From: Cyathus striatus
Taxonomy: Eukaryota; Basidiomycota; Agaricomycetes; Agaricales; Nidulariaceae
Length of the DNA: 64,000 nt
Reading direction: 5' to 3'
NCBI GenBank assembly: GCA_025738555.1
Contig: JAOVFP010000005.1
Location: forward strand, 5,022,001 to 5,086,000
Part shown: piece after piece, positions 1-12,132 of the stretch
How positions within the stretch are numbered: the stretch's first letter is position 1
Layout: the number at the start of each line of letters is the position of its first letter
Program-made: the position numbers and the translations under genes
The notes under the pieces: generated by a model
Database searches by the model: none
Seen by the model: only the letters and a program-made list of their open reading frames with translations
Told to the model about the DNA's origin: nothing

Positions 1-454
1 GGATATACCACTGTTCAAATTGCTCTGTGATGCATGATTAATGAGACATCTGTTCAAGTTCAAAGTGTTGTGTGATGCGTGACTGAACAGTTGGTCGAAA
101 GTCTACAGTAACTGGAAGGCACAGGAGAACTACTGTAACAATCAAATCAATTTGTCTGTCACATGTCACACACCCTTTTGATGAGATGAAATTCGGTGCT
201 TGTCACGTGTCACGTTCAAAAATGACGAAGGTTTCAAATGGTCATGCAAAGTTGCAGGTTCAAATTTTTTTTTTGCAGTGGTCAAACTTGCTATTTGGGC
301 TTAAATTGACCTATAAAATTTTCTTTTGCTAGTTCAAGTAGTGAAAGTGACAAAAAATTTTGGTGCATCACACAAGATCTACAAAAGTGACAAACTGATT
401 TGATGGTTCAGCATGTCATGCACTCAGAGGGGTGATGAATTGATTTGATTAATA
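1..454. other. No gene seen
   Basis: AT-rich sequence with several repeats of short words such as GTTCAA and GTGACA. I see no convincing reading frame, TIR or LTR here. It may be the edge of another repeat cut by the window. Confidence 0.4.
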
Positions 455-1113
455 CAGTATAACAAGAACCCAAAGTGAGTGTAGGTGTGGAACATAGAGC
501 AGGAGTGCAGGAAAGAACTGTGGCTTCAGTGTATGTGCTGTGCCACCTGGATATCCCCAGGGAATGGTTTGTATTTCATGGAAGACAATATATGACAAAG
601 GAAAATGTTCCAGAGTATGAGAGGAGGCTTCACTGCTACACTAGGCAGTGGGAGAGAAACCCAAAGGAAAACCCAGAGTGGGTTTCAGAACTTAAGTGTA
701 GGAAGAAGTGTATAAAGTTGATATGAATACTGAAGACTACTTAGTACATCTGGAAGACTATATATACTAAGTAGGAACCTTTAGGTACGAATGTAGAAGT
801 ATAATACTAAGAACAAGTCAAGGGAGTAAGTAGAAGATGAAGTCTGGGCAAAGCAGAGTAGGGGTGCAAATGATGCACTCAGAATGCAGAATAAAGAACT
901 AAACTACAAAAGCCATAATGAAACATACAAGTAGGAATGGAAGAGAGGAGTAACAGAATAATGATGCAGTGAGGCTGTCATAAGAGAAACTATGTATCTG
1001 GGATACCCAATAGAAAACCCAACAGGTTCCAGGTATGTTCCCAGGTGGGAATGTTGGGAAGTGTAAACCTGTAGCAGGTACATTCTGGGAACGGACTGGG
1101 TATGTTCAACAGT
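455..1113 (-). repeat. Diverged LTR family D fragment
   Basis: This matches the minus-strand copy of LTR D at 41,054-41,819 in order (CCCAAAGTGAGT, TATCCCCAGGGAATGG, CACTAGGCAGTGGGAGAG, then the poly-GGTTCC stretch). It lacks the TGTTAC... edge and ends where the inverted-repeat element at 1,114 starts. It is an old, CpG-poor fragment; the open frame at 475-726 is LTR sequence, not a gene. Confidence 0.6.
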
Positions 1114-1877
1114 TAGTGATGAGCAGGGGTATACCCCTGGGTATCTGAGCTGTACCCTTACACTTACCCCCAAAATACCCCTACCCTTGCCAAGGGTAGG
1201 GGTATCTGTGAAGGGTCCAAGGGGTACAGACCCTTACCCATACCCCCAGGGTATCTGGTGAGGGTACAGACTGAATGATCACTGATATATAATTATCAAT
1301 ACAGGATATTCTTCCCATTATTCAAAGTATACTTCTAAGATAACATTCAATTAATTTATATGAGATGTTGAATGAACAATATTTGATATTCAGGTCTAAT
1401 AGCATGCCAGTTACTTGTAACAGAGGAGAATAGAGGAAGAATAAAGGGGAGACTATTTAGTATTTTTATATATAACATCTATATCATTATCCAGTCCTTA
1501 CATTTCTTTTGGTTTTGCAAGCAACTACATAAGTTTTACAACATTGCATAGGTACTTGATAAGTAATACCTTTACTAGCCACTACTTACATCCTACAAAT
1601 GGTTTCAGTACTTACTTGTCTTTGAATATACAGTGTTTTTATACAGTTCACTTTCCATAAATATTTAGAGAATGACATGTATCTAAGTATATATCAAACT
1701 CAGGGTTTTAAACATGTTGAAGTAGTAGAACCATGTTTATTTAGTATCTTCAGTATTTACATTAGTAATACTCCTGGACCCTTGCCAGGGGTAGGGGTAT
1801 TTTCATTTCTGAAAAATCTGGACCCTTACCCCTACCCATGGACCCCCAGGGTACACTGTACCCCTTGCTCATCACTA
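1114..1877. mobile_element. MITE-like inverted-repeat element
   Basis: The ends are inverted: TAGTGATGAGCAGGGGTA at 1,114 and the complement of TAGTGATGAGCAAGGGGTA ending at 1,877. Inside each end are runs of GGGTA and TACCC words. About 764 bp, no transposase frame. The TAGTGATG end resembles that of the hAT element at 2,474, so a non-autonomous hAT derivative is likely. I could not find an 8-bp target duplication; only a TA dinucleotide sits at both edges. Confidence 0.55.
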
Positions 1878-2473
1878 CATATGTAACAAGCATGGCTGAA
1901 CTGTGCACTGTGCCTGTAGTCTTGATGAATAATGTATGTCAATATGTATGGTGTCCGCTTTGTGTATCATGTGACTAGTCACATGACAGGATAAGATAAT
2001 AGATTAGATAATAGATTAGATAATGACCGAAATCCTAATACAATATGCATGAATAAAGACATAAGTAATTCAGTGAATTAGAAGTCTGACCTCAAATCCT
2101 CTCCTTCCATTGGCTGAGGATCCTCCAATGTGTCCATGGCTACTACCGGTACTGAGTCATTAGACTCATAGGTAGCAGATGGGTTGTTAGACCCCTGTGG
2201 AGTCACATGAGAAGGGCCAGCAGCAGGTAGGAAATGTCTTGGAGCAGGAACCAGAATGGGATGGCTGTGGAGTAGGGCTGTACACTGTACCATATAGTTT
2301 ACAGTCATGTGACAGTTATGGTTTGCCTGTAAACCATACTGTATGGAACATTTTTTTGGCCTTGAGAGAATGGTATGGACCATTTTATGGCTACAGGACA
2401 GATTTATATGGGTTACAGGTTATATTTCCAATTTTTTTCTTCCAAAATCTGTTCTACCTGTATTATTCCGATT

Positions 2474-5400
2474 TAGTGATGTCTAAGTTCAGTCCAGAAC
2501 CAAAGTTTGAACTTGAACCCTTCGGAACTGGACCTGAGTTCGGTCTGACGTTCGGTCACGTGGTATGAACCGAACTGTAAGTCTGGTTTACAGTCCACTC
2601 AAAGGGAGAAATTTGCGAACCTGTTTGAATGGGTTCAAACCTACCTGAACCTGTATTAGATACTGTATAAAAACATCCAGCCTTCGTCTTTAAGTTGAGC
2701 ATAAAAGAAAGAGCTCATCAACATGCCGTTCCGAGATCCATTTGAGATCAATGTTAATTGTTAGTAATCAAGATCGCACTGCACTGCATCCATCATTCAT
2801 ACTAATCATGTACCCCACCCCGACTGCCTCAGTTATCCTCTTTCAATGACAACACTTGACCCCAGATCCTCTGGCTTGAAAACTTCAACATTGGGTACAA
2901 GAAAGCTGTCAACAGCCTAAGAATCTTTTCTCAATGACAAGCAGGCTATATATGGAGCGGCAAATTTCAGACCTTCCAATGTGATCCTCCGGCGGAGTAT
3001 TTCAACACTCACTGCTCAGTGAACTCTACATCAGCCACGCTTCAAATAAGATATTCCAGTTCATTCACATAATTCCGTTCACTCAAGCAACGAGCTTTCA
3101 AAGTGTGTGCGACAGCAACTCGTGAAATAAGAAATCCCATCTCTTTCCGAGTCTCTCATAATCTTATTCACTCTAGCTCTCAAAAATATATATAAAGCTG
3201 ATCTTCAGGGCTTTGCAGTCCATAAGCTTTCATCTCTGAAATCTTCTGTGCAAAAACCCACTTCATACAGTTGAGCTTTTCTTTGTATTCAATTTTTATG
3301 ATACTAACTGATTAATATTATAGATACTTACTACGTGCTATGTCTACTTCTGCCTCTGTGAACTCGGATGCTGGATGTGCTGTACGTGATGATGGCATGT
3401 TGAAGGATGCCTCTGAGATTGTTTGGTACAATGACGTTGATGACTCGACCCCTCTTTCGAACTCTCCGAGGTGGCATTCTCTTCGCACTGCAAAGCCTTC
3501 ACAGCGCCTTCTTGAGTCTAAAGAGTCATCAAGTGTCTCAGCTCGGTCTCGTCCATCAACAGCAAACTCATCTAGTTCAGTAATCACGAATAAACGACCA
3601 GCATCTGGCAGTCCTCCAAAGTCTTCTTGTCATGCTGCAAAGAAGACTGTTATTGAAAGCACTGAGGAGTCTGGTGAAGAGACAGATGCAGAGAATACTG
3701 ACAGGGAGGATGACTCTGTAGTCAAGTCATCTGGTCTTGCTTATGAGAAGTTGCAGGGCATGGCGGAAGTGGACTATCAGGTAAGTCATCTAAGTTTCCT
3801 CAATTTCCTGTGCACCACTAATCATGTGTTTCTGTTAATTTAGTCTTTTATTAGTACTTGTAGCAAATGGGATATGACTGCCGATATCTCTACCATCTTT
3901 ATTCGTGAAAGAGAGTGCATTAACCCTCACATGAATAAAGTGCAGAGTGGTTGGTGGTGCAAAATATGCCAGTAAGTGTGGTGACTACTATGGGGTAAAT
4001 CAAGATCACAGCTAACATTTTCATTCAGCAAAACAAATCCAGGGGACGAAAAGAACTTCTTCACTGGAAGCACATCTAGTCTTCGCATGCACATTGCACG
4101 GTAAGAGGCTTCATATTTATGAAACACTTATTCATTTCAATCTAACGTTATTTATTACTAGATTTCATATTGAAGAGTACATTGAGCATTGCAAGAATCT
4201 TGGTATTGAGACAAATTCTCGTGCTCTCTCAAAGCTATCTTCAGAAGTGAGTCAAGGGTAAGCTTACTTCGTTATTATATTTTTTTACATTCTAATGCAC
4301 TGTATATGCAGTCTGTTGCAGACTTCACTTGACTCTGCCATTATCTCTGAGGTCAAGCTGCCTGCTTTTACAACGGAAGGGCTCATGGACCACATTATTG
4401 AGCTTATTGTTTGCGAGGATGAGGTTAGTATTTCATGTCTATCCTTAAAGAATGATACTTATTTATTTATAGGCCTTTCGTCTTATTGACCAAGGGACTT
4501 TCCACAGATTAGTTCAATTCTGCCGTCCATCAGTTTTGGAGAGGGATATTCCACATCGTGTTACTCTCTGAAATGAAATTATGAATTGAGAAAAGCTAGC
4601 GGAACTACATGTTAGAGACATTTTAAAGAGCATGTCCAGTAAAATTTCGACCACATTTGATCTCTGGACATCTAAGTCTGGTGATCCTCATATTTCAATT
4701 ACTGGACACTACATATATAGTCCTCCTGATTGACCAAATGACTGGGAGCTATGAAATGAACAGCTGGCTTTTGAATTGGTTCAAGGTCGACATACTGGCA
4801 AGAACATAGCCATTGTAATTCAACAGACATTTGAACGTTACGATCTTCATGGAAAGGTAAGTTTATTGAACTACAGTTGCACTATACATTTTTAACTACT
4901 TTATTAGATTGGTTGGATTACGAGTGATGGTGCTGCTGTCAATTGGACCACAATTCGAGAACTCAAGAAGATTTTAACCATTGAAGAAATAGACTGGAGT
5001 GCACAAGAACACAATATTTTGTACGTTCTCATTTCTACTGAGGTGCTTATTTTCTAAATGAAATCCAGATGTATGGAGCATGCACTTCATCTTGCTGCGA
5101 AGCACTTTGTCAAAGCTATTGCTCCGCCATCGTCAACTAAGATCAGCAAGAAAGTGCGAGCAGCTCTTAAGAAGTCCAGTCACAATGGTGATCTTGATCT
5201 TGATGAACTCGACCATGAGCTGGCAGAAATCAACCTAGAAGACCCTGAAGGGGACACTGAATCAGACAACAGTGATAATGAAGACTTCAACACATTCCTT
5301 CCAGGTGACTCTCTTGGAAAGGCCCTTGCTCTTGTAAAACAGGTATGTGTATTATGCTCTAAGTAATATATGTAATGCATTTCTAACTTTAATTTATTAC

Positions 5401-7187
5401 AGATTCGTGCATCTCCACAAGCTCATACATTCTTTAGGTCAACATGCTCTCAGGTTGGCATTGACCCACTTGAACTACTTCTTTGGGTTCGTATGCGCTG
5501 GGCATCACTATATACCTTCCTGGAATGCTTATTTAAACAGAAGCTAGTAAGTCTCATCTGTCTTGATATCGTTAAAAGCTACTAAAATTAATTATTAGGC
5601 TGTTGATCAATTTGTACTTCTTGCAGACAAGAGTGAAAAGGTTTCAAATCTATCTGGTAATCAATTGTATTCAGATTTTAAGCTCTCGAAAAGGGATTGG
5701 GAGCGCCTTGACATCATTTGGGAGGTACTACGTGTAAGTTCTAGTTTATTTTTTTGTATTGTAATTTGTGTCGCATTTATTGATTTACTTTCATGGTGCA
5801 GGACCCATCTGTTGTACAACAATCATTCTCTGGTGTACATCACCCTACAGTCTGGAAGATTATTCCCAGTCTTGAGTATATTATCAAACACTGGGAAGCG
5901 ATGCTAAAGAATCCGAAATTTGTTGAATTTAAGAATCCACTTCAAGAAGGGATTCAAAATCTTAAGAAATGGTATCATCAAGTTGATGACACATCTACAG
6001 CATATTCAATCTGTCTCAGTGAGTCACAGTTTCTTTCTTATTAACATTTCGACTGCTCATTATTCTTCCTTTGACTTAGTACTTGATCCGAAAATTAAGG
6101 ATGTCTATTTCCGGATACGCTGGACAACTGAAGAGTTCCAGGCAGTAATGAAGCGCATCAAAGATGTGGTATGTGTCCAGAACTTCTTTAACGCTTCTTT
6201 ACAATTAATTTATGCCTTAATACTAGTTTGATGATTACTATATAGCACCAGAGTCTAATGCCGTTGCATCTACACATTCAGAAAATGGTAGGCCAACATT
6301 AATGTTTCTAATCATTGCTAGCAACTTACCTTTAAATTTACAGCTCATACAACTTCTTCCAACACTACCAATTTTATATATGGTAGCTCATTCCTCCTGG
6401 ATGCTGTACAGTCATACCAAAAAGTAGAGAAATCAGTCTTGAATCCTAGGGATGAACTCCACCAATATCTCAGTGCTGGTCCAGAGATTAATAATCCTGA
6501 GGCAAAGGATGTGATTCGCTGGTGGGGGGTAAGTAATCTCTTTGTATCGTTATTCATGTACTTACAATTTTTTAGCATCAGAGTGATACGAAGTATCCGA
6601 TGCTGAAGTGCATGGCACGCGACTATCTTGCAATACAGGGCTCCACAACACCATCTGAACAAGCATTCAGTAGTGGTGGCATCACTGATGTAGCACGTAG
6701 AAACTGACTTGCTCCTGATATTTTTGGTGCACTTCAGATTCTCAAAAGTGCTTATCATAATGGGCACATCACTGCTTCGCAGCAAGCAGCTGAACATATT
6801 GCTAACGATATTGATGCTATTCCCTCACAGAATGATGGAGTGTACATAGATAATTAGTTGTTCATTTATATTGTAACTAGTTCTACTCTTGTTAATTCAA
6901 GTCGTTAACTAGTTCTATTCTACAAGTTAATTTAAATCTTTTAAAGTATTTTTATTCTTGTTAATTCAAGTCTCTGTACAAAAGATTACCAAAAAAAAAA
7001 CTGGAGAGCCTAGAAAGTCCAGTTCACCGTTCAAACACATTATGAACCTGAACTGAACCCTTATGAACCTGAACCTCAAGTTCAGTTCAAGGTTCTAAAT
7101 TTTCATTGAACCGAACCCCAAGTTCGGTCCTGAGTTCAAAGAAAATGTCTGAAAACCGGACTGAACCGGACTTTGACATCACTATGA
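2474..7187 (+). mobile_element. hAT transposon 1
   Basis: The left end TAGTGATGTC (2,474) and right end GACATCACTA (7,175-7,184) are inverted. The flanks TTCCGATT (2,466-2,473) and ATCCGATT (7,188-7,195) match at 7 of 8 bases. Subterminal regions at both ends are dense in GAACC/GGTTC words (2,500-2,660 and 7,020-7,160), typical of transposase binding sites in hAT elements. The exact right edge is uncertain by about 3 nt. The element carries one spliced, decayed transposase gene. Confidence 0.75.
3340..6857 (+). pseudogene. hAT transposase, decayed (BED finger, hATC)
   Basis: Transposase of the hAT family. Exon 1 (3,340-3,780, low-complexity Ser/Asp-rich N-terminus) is followed by many short introns with GTAAG...TAG borders, for example 3,781-3,843 and 3,972-4,027. 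A BED-type zinc finger reads WWCKIC...HIARFHIEEYIEHC across 3,950-4,195. The RNase-H-like core holds FDLWTSKSGDPHISITGHY, WITSDGAAVNW and CMEHALHLAAKHF. The C-terminal dimerisation domain holds the GSTTPSEQAFSSGG motif near 6,645-6,690. Five in-frame TGA codons (4,569, 4,587, near 4,731 and 4,753, near 6,704) replace expected arginines, so the copy is dead by point mutation alone; splice sites and frame are otherwise kept. Confidence 0.8.
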
Positions 7188-7195
7188 ATCCGATT

Positions 7196-8270
7196 CCTAC
7201 ATGCTTCTACAAGTAGTATTGACTCAGGTAGCAATAGCAGCTATCAATTAAATTCATTAAAAATTAATAACAATAAGTAGTGTCTGGAACTTAGATATGA
7301 GTTTGTAAAATACATTTAGTTATCAAGACTGTTTGATACTGATGTCAACTCAGGACTTTATGTGTATTATTAAATATCTCTAAGCTTAGGTTGACTACAT
7401 GTTGTCACTTCTTCTGTTTGAATGTATGGTTATAGTCAGGGAATAAATTATATAGTTCATCCTTGGAACTTACATATGTACCACTTCATTGCAAATACTG
7501 TGAGTAGTCTAGTAGTTCCTGTATAATAGTATTTATTCTGTAGTAGACCTACCACTGTGGGGCCATCATACATGTATCAGGTAAATTTGACATTTATGTA
7601 TACAAATGCTACTACATGTATGTGCAATCTATGACAATATTGCATTGAGGGAGGAGAGCTGCACCTAAGGAAACCATTTCAACTTGAGTCTCCATCAAGT
7701 TAATAATGATAAAGGATAATATTTATGCAGAAAACTATAACTACAAGCAAGTAATCATTAAGGTATATCATTTGGTAGTACTTTACTAGAACTAAATGGT
7801 ACCAAGAACTCCAATAGAAAGACTACAGTGAACTGTTGCAATGTAATAAGTAACTCACTAGTACCATCTTGTGCATAGGAATCACATGTTAGCATTTCTC
7901 AAGAGTTGAGAATTGAATTTTGATTTCTTTCAAGTGTAAATGTGGTGCAAATTGTGCAAATTGCAAAAAAACAGTTTAAATTTTATCTAAATTGTTAGAC
8001 TTGAAGTATATGGATATGCTTATCATTGTTTTTAAGTAGGTTAGAAGTCAAGAAAATCACACTAATTTTTGATTTATCACTGCTAAGAAGTTATTTACTG
8101 TATAACCATAAGTGACCGTAATATGGCCATATTGGTATGGTGAATATATGGTAGATGGCATGGCTTAAGCTGTACTGTAACAACATCACTCGAAGCCCCT
8201 CCAAAAATGGTATGGGTTCATAAATATGGTAACCCATAAACTGTACAGTACAGATACAGTGTACAGCCCT
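7196..8270. other. Right arm of the outer hAT-like element, non-coding
   Basis: AT-rich sequence with no open frame of note. Near 8,100-8,260 it becomes rich in TATGG and TACAGT words that mirror the left arm at 2,290-2,400. I see nothing else in it. Confidence 0.5.
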
Positions 8271-8577
8271 ACTGTAGAGACAAGTAAATGTAGATGATAA
8301 AAACCAATGATCTCAATCTGAAGGTACTTTTCCTAGCTGCTGGGTTATCTGAGAGAGCATATGAATGCAATGAAGATCATTGGTATTTGGATACCACCAT
8401 CCAGACCATGTGAGAATTGCATCTGGTCCATCAAATCAACTGAGGTGTGCCAGCCTTTGATCATCAAGTTTTTCATAAACTTCAGACTGCAAAAGGGAAC
8501 AGAAGAAGTGATGATCCAGGAAATTCAAACCATAAGGATAGGCATGATCTATCCAGGAGACAGAAACACCATTGAAG

Positions 8578-8908
8578 TGTTAGATATTCTGGGTTGCACA
8601 GCTTCTTTGACAGCTGTCATACTTGACAGTTCTGTGATTGACAGATACTTGATTGACAGATATGTGATTGACAGATATGTGATTGACAGATCTGTGATTA
8701 ACAGATTGACAGCTGTCTGTTACCTTAGTTACATGGACCTTGGTTGGACTTTGGTAAACACCTTTAGTATATAAACACTCTGTAACTTGGTAGTTGTTAA
8801 TAAGTTTCCTCCCCATCTGTGTCTGTCTGTGTTTGTATTTGAGTTTTTGCTCCACTATTATCTTTTATTCTCTCCATCTACCCTCTCTTATTCTTGTTAC
8901 TTCTGACA
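8578..8908 (+). repeat. Solo LTR, family B
   Basis: Starts TGTTAGATATTCTGGG and ends TTACTTCTGACA. Flanks TGAAG and TGAAA are a 5-bp target duplication with one mismatch. It interrupts the gene relic in a coding stretch. It carries five variant copies of the GATTGACAGA unit upstream of a TATATAAACACTC TATA box. Confidence 0.85.
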
Positions 8909-10105
8909 TGAAAATCAATGCCTCTATGACCTCATCTATAGTTAAATTGTTGGCATTAGCTGGGGGGCAGTAGAACCATTGGAAAGTGAAGTTGCTTCCT
9001 CATTGAGGTTCATAATAATTGTCAGGATGGGTATTATTTCATGTTTTGATGGCTTCAGCATAATGATGAGGAAGAGCCACCAAATGAGCAAATTCCTGAA
9101 GAATGATTGCACACAACTTGCTGTTAATGGGGGCTATAGCCTTTCCCAAACCATAGCTGAATGCAGTTCATTGATATACCTGGAATGCACAGTCAACAGC
9201 AATACCTATTAACACATTATTACTGTTCAGATGACAATGATGGGCAATGTACTGGCAGTATGTATCCACCAGTAGGGAACTATTGTGGGCAGGTACCAGT
9301 AATCCAGCTCCTTCTGTAATTTTAGTTGATTGAGGGTTGTATCTAAAGGAATGAGATGGCTATTTGATGAGAGGAAATACATGCAGTAACACATGATGAG
9401 GTGGTGCAGAAAAGTCAAAGTGCTCATTCCTCAGTACATATTTCATAGTGCAATCCTGATCCTGAGCTTTAGTAAACCTCACAATTTGCTGGAAAACTAT
9501 GAGGAGGTCATAAGCTTGTGAACAAGCATCACAGCCATAGAATACATTGAGCATTAACAAATGTAAGGCATCTGCCTGAGCTGGATTCATTGCAAAACCA
9601 CAGGGTGCAAGTTCATACAGTGGTGACTTTCCAAAGTAGGTCTCATCATGTTTGACCTCTTGTACTGAAGTATCCTCCACCAAAGTATGAACAAAGGCTG
9701 TATTCGTGAATGAAGAGATGTAAATGAGCAGTCCATACATCCCAGATAGGGAGTTATCCCTTTCCTTTTTTCCATGCTGCTCAGTTACTATGCTAAATAG
9801 TGATGAGATGCACCTGGGGTTATTATATTGGGGGTCACCAGGTGTGATCTCCTTTTTCCCTTTGTGTAATTTTTGGGTACTGGGCTCAGGGGAGCACAAC
9901 CTCTCATCTGATATATCAGAACCCTTATCAGGTGAATCCACATCTTGCAACCTATCGAAGATAACTTTGTGAGGAGGACAAATAGGACCAGGACATAGGA
10001 ATACAACTGGAGCTTCCCATCTTTTGATTGGATCATTTATCATAACAGCAGGAGTCACACTAACAGGAGTAGGGGCTCATTTAATGCTAGAAAGCTTGTG
10101 CTAAT

Positions 10106-10296
10106 TGTTAGAAGTGATCTGACACTTCTCTGCTGACTAATGAACCTTAGGTAGACTTAGGTAAACTTAGGTACTGGACCTGGGTTGAGACCTTAGTTGG
10201 ACCTTTAGACCCTTAGACCCTTGGACTTTAGTAGATAAGCCAGTAGTATATAACCCTGAGGTCCTACAGAAGCAATCCCCACTTGCTCACTGTACA
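10106..10296 (+). repeat. Truncated LTR family A
   Basis: Begins TGTTAGAAGTGATCTGACAC and follows the LTR of the Copia copies until ...CTCACTGTACA, where it meets an LTR B. The last part of the LTR is missing, so this is a truncated or recombined copy. Confidence 0.75.
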
Positions 10297-10585
10297 TGTT
10301 AGATATTCTGGGTTGCACAGCTTCTTTGACAGCTGTCACTTGTCACCTGTCATACTTGACAGTTCTGTGATTGACAGATTGACAGCTGTCAGTTACCTTA
10401 GTTACATGAACCTTGGTTGGGACTTTGGTAGACAGCCTCAGTATATATATACACTCTGTAACTTGGTAGTTGAAAATAAGTTTCCTCCCCATCTGTGTCT
10501 GTGTCTGTATTTGTATTTGAGTCTTTGCTCCTTTATTATCCTTTATTCTCCCAATCACCCCCTCTTATTCTTGTTACTTCTGACA
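10297..10585 (+). repeat. LTR family B
   Basis: TGTTAGATATTCTGGG to TTACTTCTGACA. No matching flanks: left GTACA belongs to LTR A, right is CTATC. It has a short array of GATTGACAGA units. Confidence 0.8.
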
Positions 10586-10605
10586 CTATCCTGGGGTGGT
10601 ACTGT

Positions 10606-10926
10606 TGTTAGATATTCAGGGTTGCACAGCTTCTTTGACAGCTGTCACTTGTCACCTGTCATACTTGACAGTTCTGTGATTGACAGATGTGTGATTGACA
10701 GATTGACAGCTGTCAGTTACCTTAGTTACAGGACCTTGGTTGGACTTTGGTAGACACCCTCAGTATATAAACACTCTGTATCTTGGTAGTAATTAACAAG
10801 TTTCCTCCCCATCTTGTGTCTGTGTTAGTGTTTGTGTCTGAGTTATTTGCTCTCTTATCACCTCCTTGCTCTTATTATCCTCTATTCTCTCTCCATCCAC
10901 CCCCTCTATTCTTGTTACTTCTGACA
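10606..10926 (+). repeat. Solo LTR, family B
   Basis: TGTTAGATATTCAGGG to CTTCTGACA, flanked by a perfect 5-bp duplication ACTGT (10,601-10,605 and 10,927-10,931). Confidence 0.88.
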
Positions 10927-11220
10927 ACTGTACTACAAGAATATAATGAATCAAAATGAGACAGTCTATAGAAGTTCCTGTGATCCCTACCACTCCTTCC
11001 CCTTTCAGAATCTTCACAAGAATTTGAGTTATAGCAGGGGCCATAGGAGTTGAAGGGATGGTTAGATATGAGGGGGGAGTGAACAAAAAAAAAGAAAGTG
11101 GTAGTAGGAGGAAGAGAAAGAAAAAAGGAATTGATGTGGGTGTCAATTAGATTAAAGTTTGTCAATGTCAACAAACACAAAGCTAGTCATTCATTGGTGG
11201 ATCACTTGTAAAGCTGATTA

Positions 11221-11490
11221 TGTCAGAAGTAACAAGAATAGAGAGGGGTGGTTGAGAGAATAAAAAGTAATAAAGGAGCAAAGACTCAGACACAAACACT
11301 GACACAGACATAGATGGGGAGGAAACTTGTTATCAACTACCAAAGTACAAGGGGTTTATATATACAGAAAAGCACAGCCATGTAACTAAGGTAACTGACA
11401 GCTGTCAATCTGTCAATCACAGATCTGTCAAGTATGACAGGTGACAAGTGACAGCTGTCAAAGAAGCTGTGCAACCCTGAATATCTAACA
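11221..11490 (-). repeat. Solo LTR, family B
   Basis: Reverse-oriented copy, TGTCAGAAGTAAC to ATATCTAACA, with a perfect duplication GATTA on both sides (11,216-11,220 and 11,491-11,495). It sits at the downstream end of the chromodomain-like relic. Confidence 0.88.
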
Positions 11491-12132
11491 GATTAATCTG
11501 CTTAATGCTGTGAAGATTGAGATAGTGACATAATGCATCAAGATCTTTGCAAGCATGGGATGATTCCCAAGTGGTATCACCTTGTGACCATCATATATGG
11601 AATTTCACAAGTCTATTATCAGCCCAGCAATGACCAATAATGTCATTGACAAACCATTCATGTTCAGGATCAGTGCCAAAATTATATGGCTCTGGTTTGG
11701 CTCTGTTGGGAAACAATGCATCACTAGATGGTATGTATGTATTAGATATTCTGAGTTGCACAGCTTCTTTGACAGCTGTCACTTGTCATCTGTCATACTT
11801 GACAGTTCTGTGATTGACAGATTGACAGCTGTCTGTTACCTTAGTTACATAGACCTTAGTTGGACTTTGGTAGACACCTTCAGTATATAAACACTCTGTA
11901 ACTTGGTAGTTGTAAACAAGTTTTCTCCCCATCTTGTATCTGTGTTAGTGTTTGTGTCTGAGTTATTTGCTCTCTTATCACCCTCTTTGCTCCTTTATTA
12001 CTCTCTATTCTCTCAATCACCCTCCTTTATTGTTGTTACTTCTGACAATTATGGTTGTTTTGTAGGCACCTGGCAACTACACTGTTGTATATTGGCCTTG
12101 AGTTGGGGTCTTGACCTATGTGGTGCCATATT
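11491..12132 (-). pseudogene. Chromodomain-like relic, interrupted by an LTR
   Basis: The minus strand encodes, from about 12,132 (MAPHRSRPQLKANIQQ) and then after the LTR B at 11,738-12,047, DPEHEWFVNDIIGHCWAD, NRLVKFHI, a TGA, WSQGDTTWESSHACKDLDAL and LHSIKQI. The spacing of E-x-x-V...I, VKF-x-I-x-W and TWE matches a chromodomain, in which these residues form the aromatic cage and strand core. The TGA between FHI and WSQ sits where arginine or lysine is usual. It may come from a Ty3/Gypsy chromovirus or a host chromo protein. Similarity was judged by eye only. Confidence 0.45.
11738..12047 (+). repeat. LTR family B
   Basis: Starts TGTATTAGATATTC (one base more than the usual TGTTAG) and ends CTTCTGACA. 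No clear target duplication. It splits the chromodomain-like relic. Confidence 0.75.

Larger units (their letters stand above)
2273..8271. mobile_element. hAT-like element (outer), non-autonomous
   Basis: The ends are inverted repeats: TAGGGCTGTACACTGTA at 2,273 and its complement ending at 8,271, and the similarity continues inwards. The flanks are CTGTGGAG (2,265-2,272) and CTGTAGAG (8,272-8,279), an 8-bp duplication with one mismatch, which is the hAT hallmark. Without the hAT transposon nested at 2,474-7,187 it would be about 1.3 kb. I see no transposase in 2,273-2,473 or 7,188-8,271, so it was probably a MITE-type passenger. Confidence 0.65.
2078..10105 (-). pseudogene. Unrecognised multi-part gene relic, split by transposons
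   Basis: A minus-strand reading frame can be followed from about 10,105 to 8,909, then from 8,577 to about 8,272 after removing an LTR, and probably to a stop at 2,078 after removing a 6-kb nested hAT-like block. Recognisable pieces include DEVIEALIF at the left edge of the LTR and NGVSVSWIDHAYPYG at its other side, which join in frame when the LTR and one target duplication are removed. Most internal stops are TGA where arginine CGA would fit (for example in VYQ-TAFSY, IKT-NNTHP, PQ-GSNF and LS-FDGPDA). A further stop near 9,365 is TAG. The upstream end is cut by LTR A at 10,106. I do not recognise the family. It could be a host gene or part of a large transposon. The frame is well supported for 8,290-10,060; the link to 2,078-2,272 is an inference from the target duplication. 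Confidence 0.5.

Noticed and set aside
475..726. Small plus-strand gene
   Set aside because: It aligns with LTR D sequence present at four other places.
8361..8774. 137-residue plus-strand frame
   Set aside because: It runs from the relic's antisense strand into LTR B; no coding feature.
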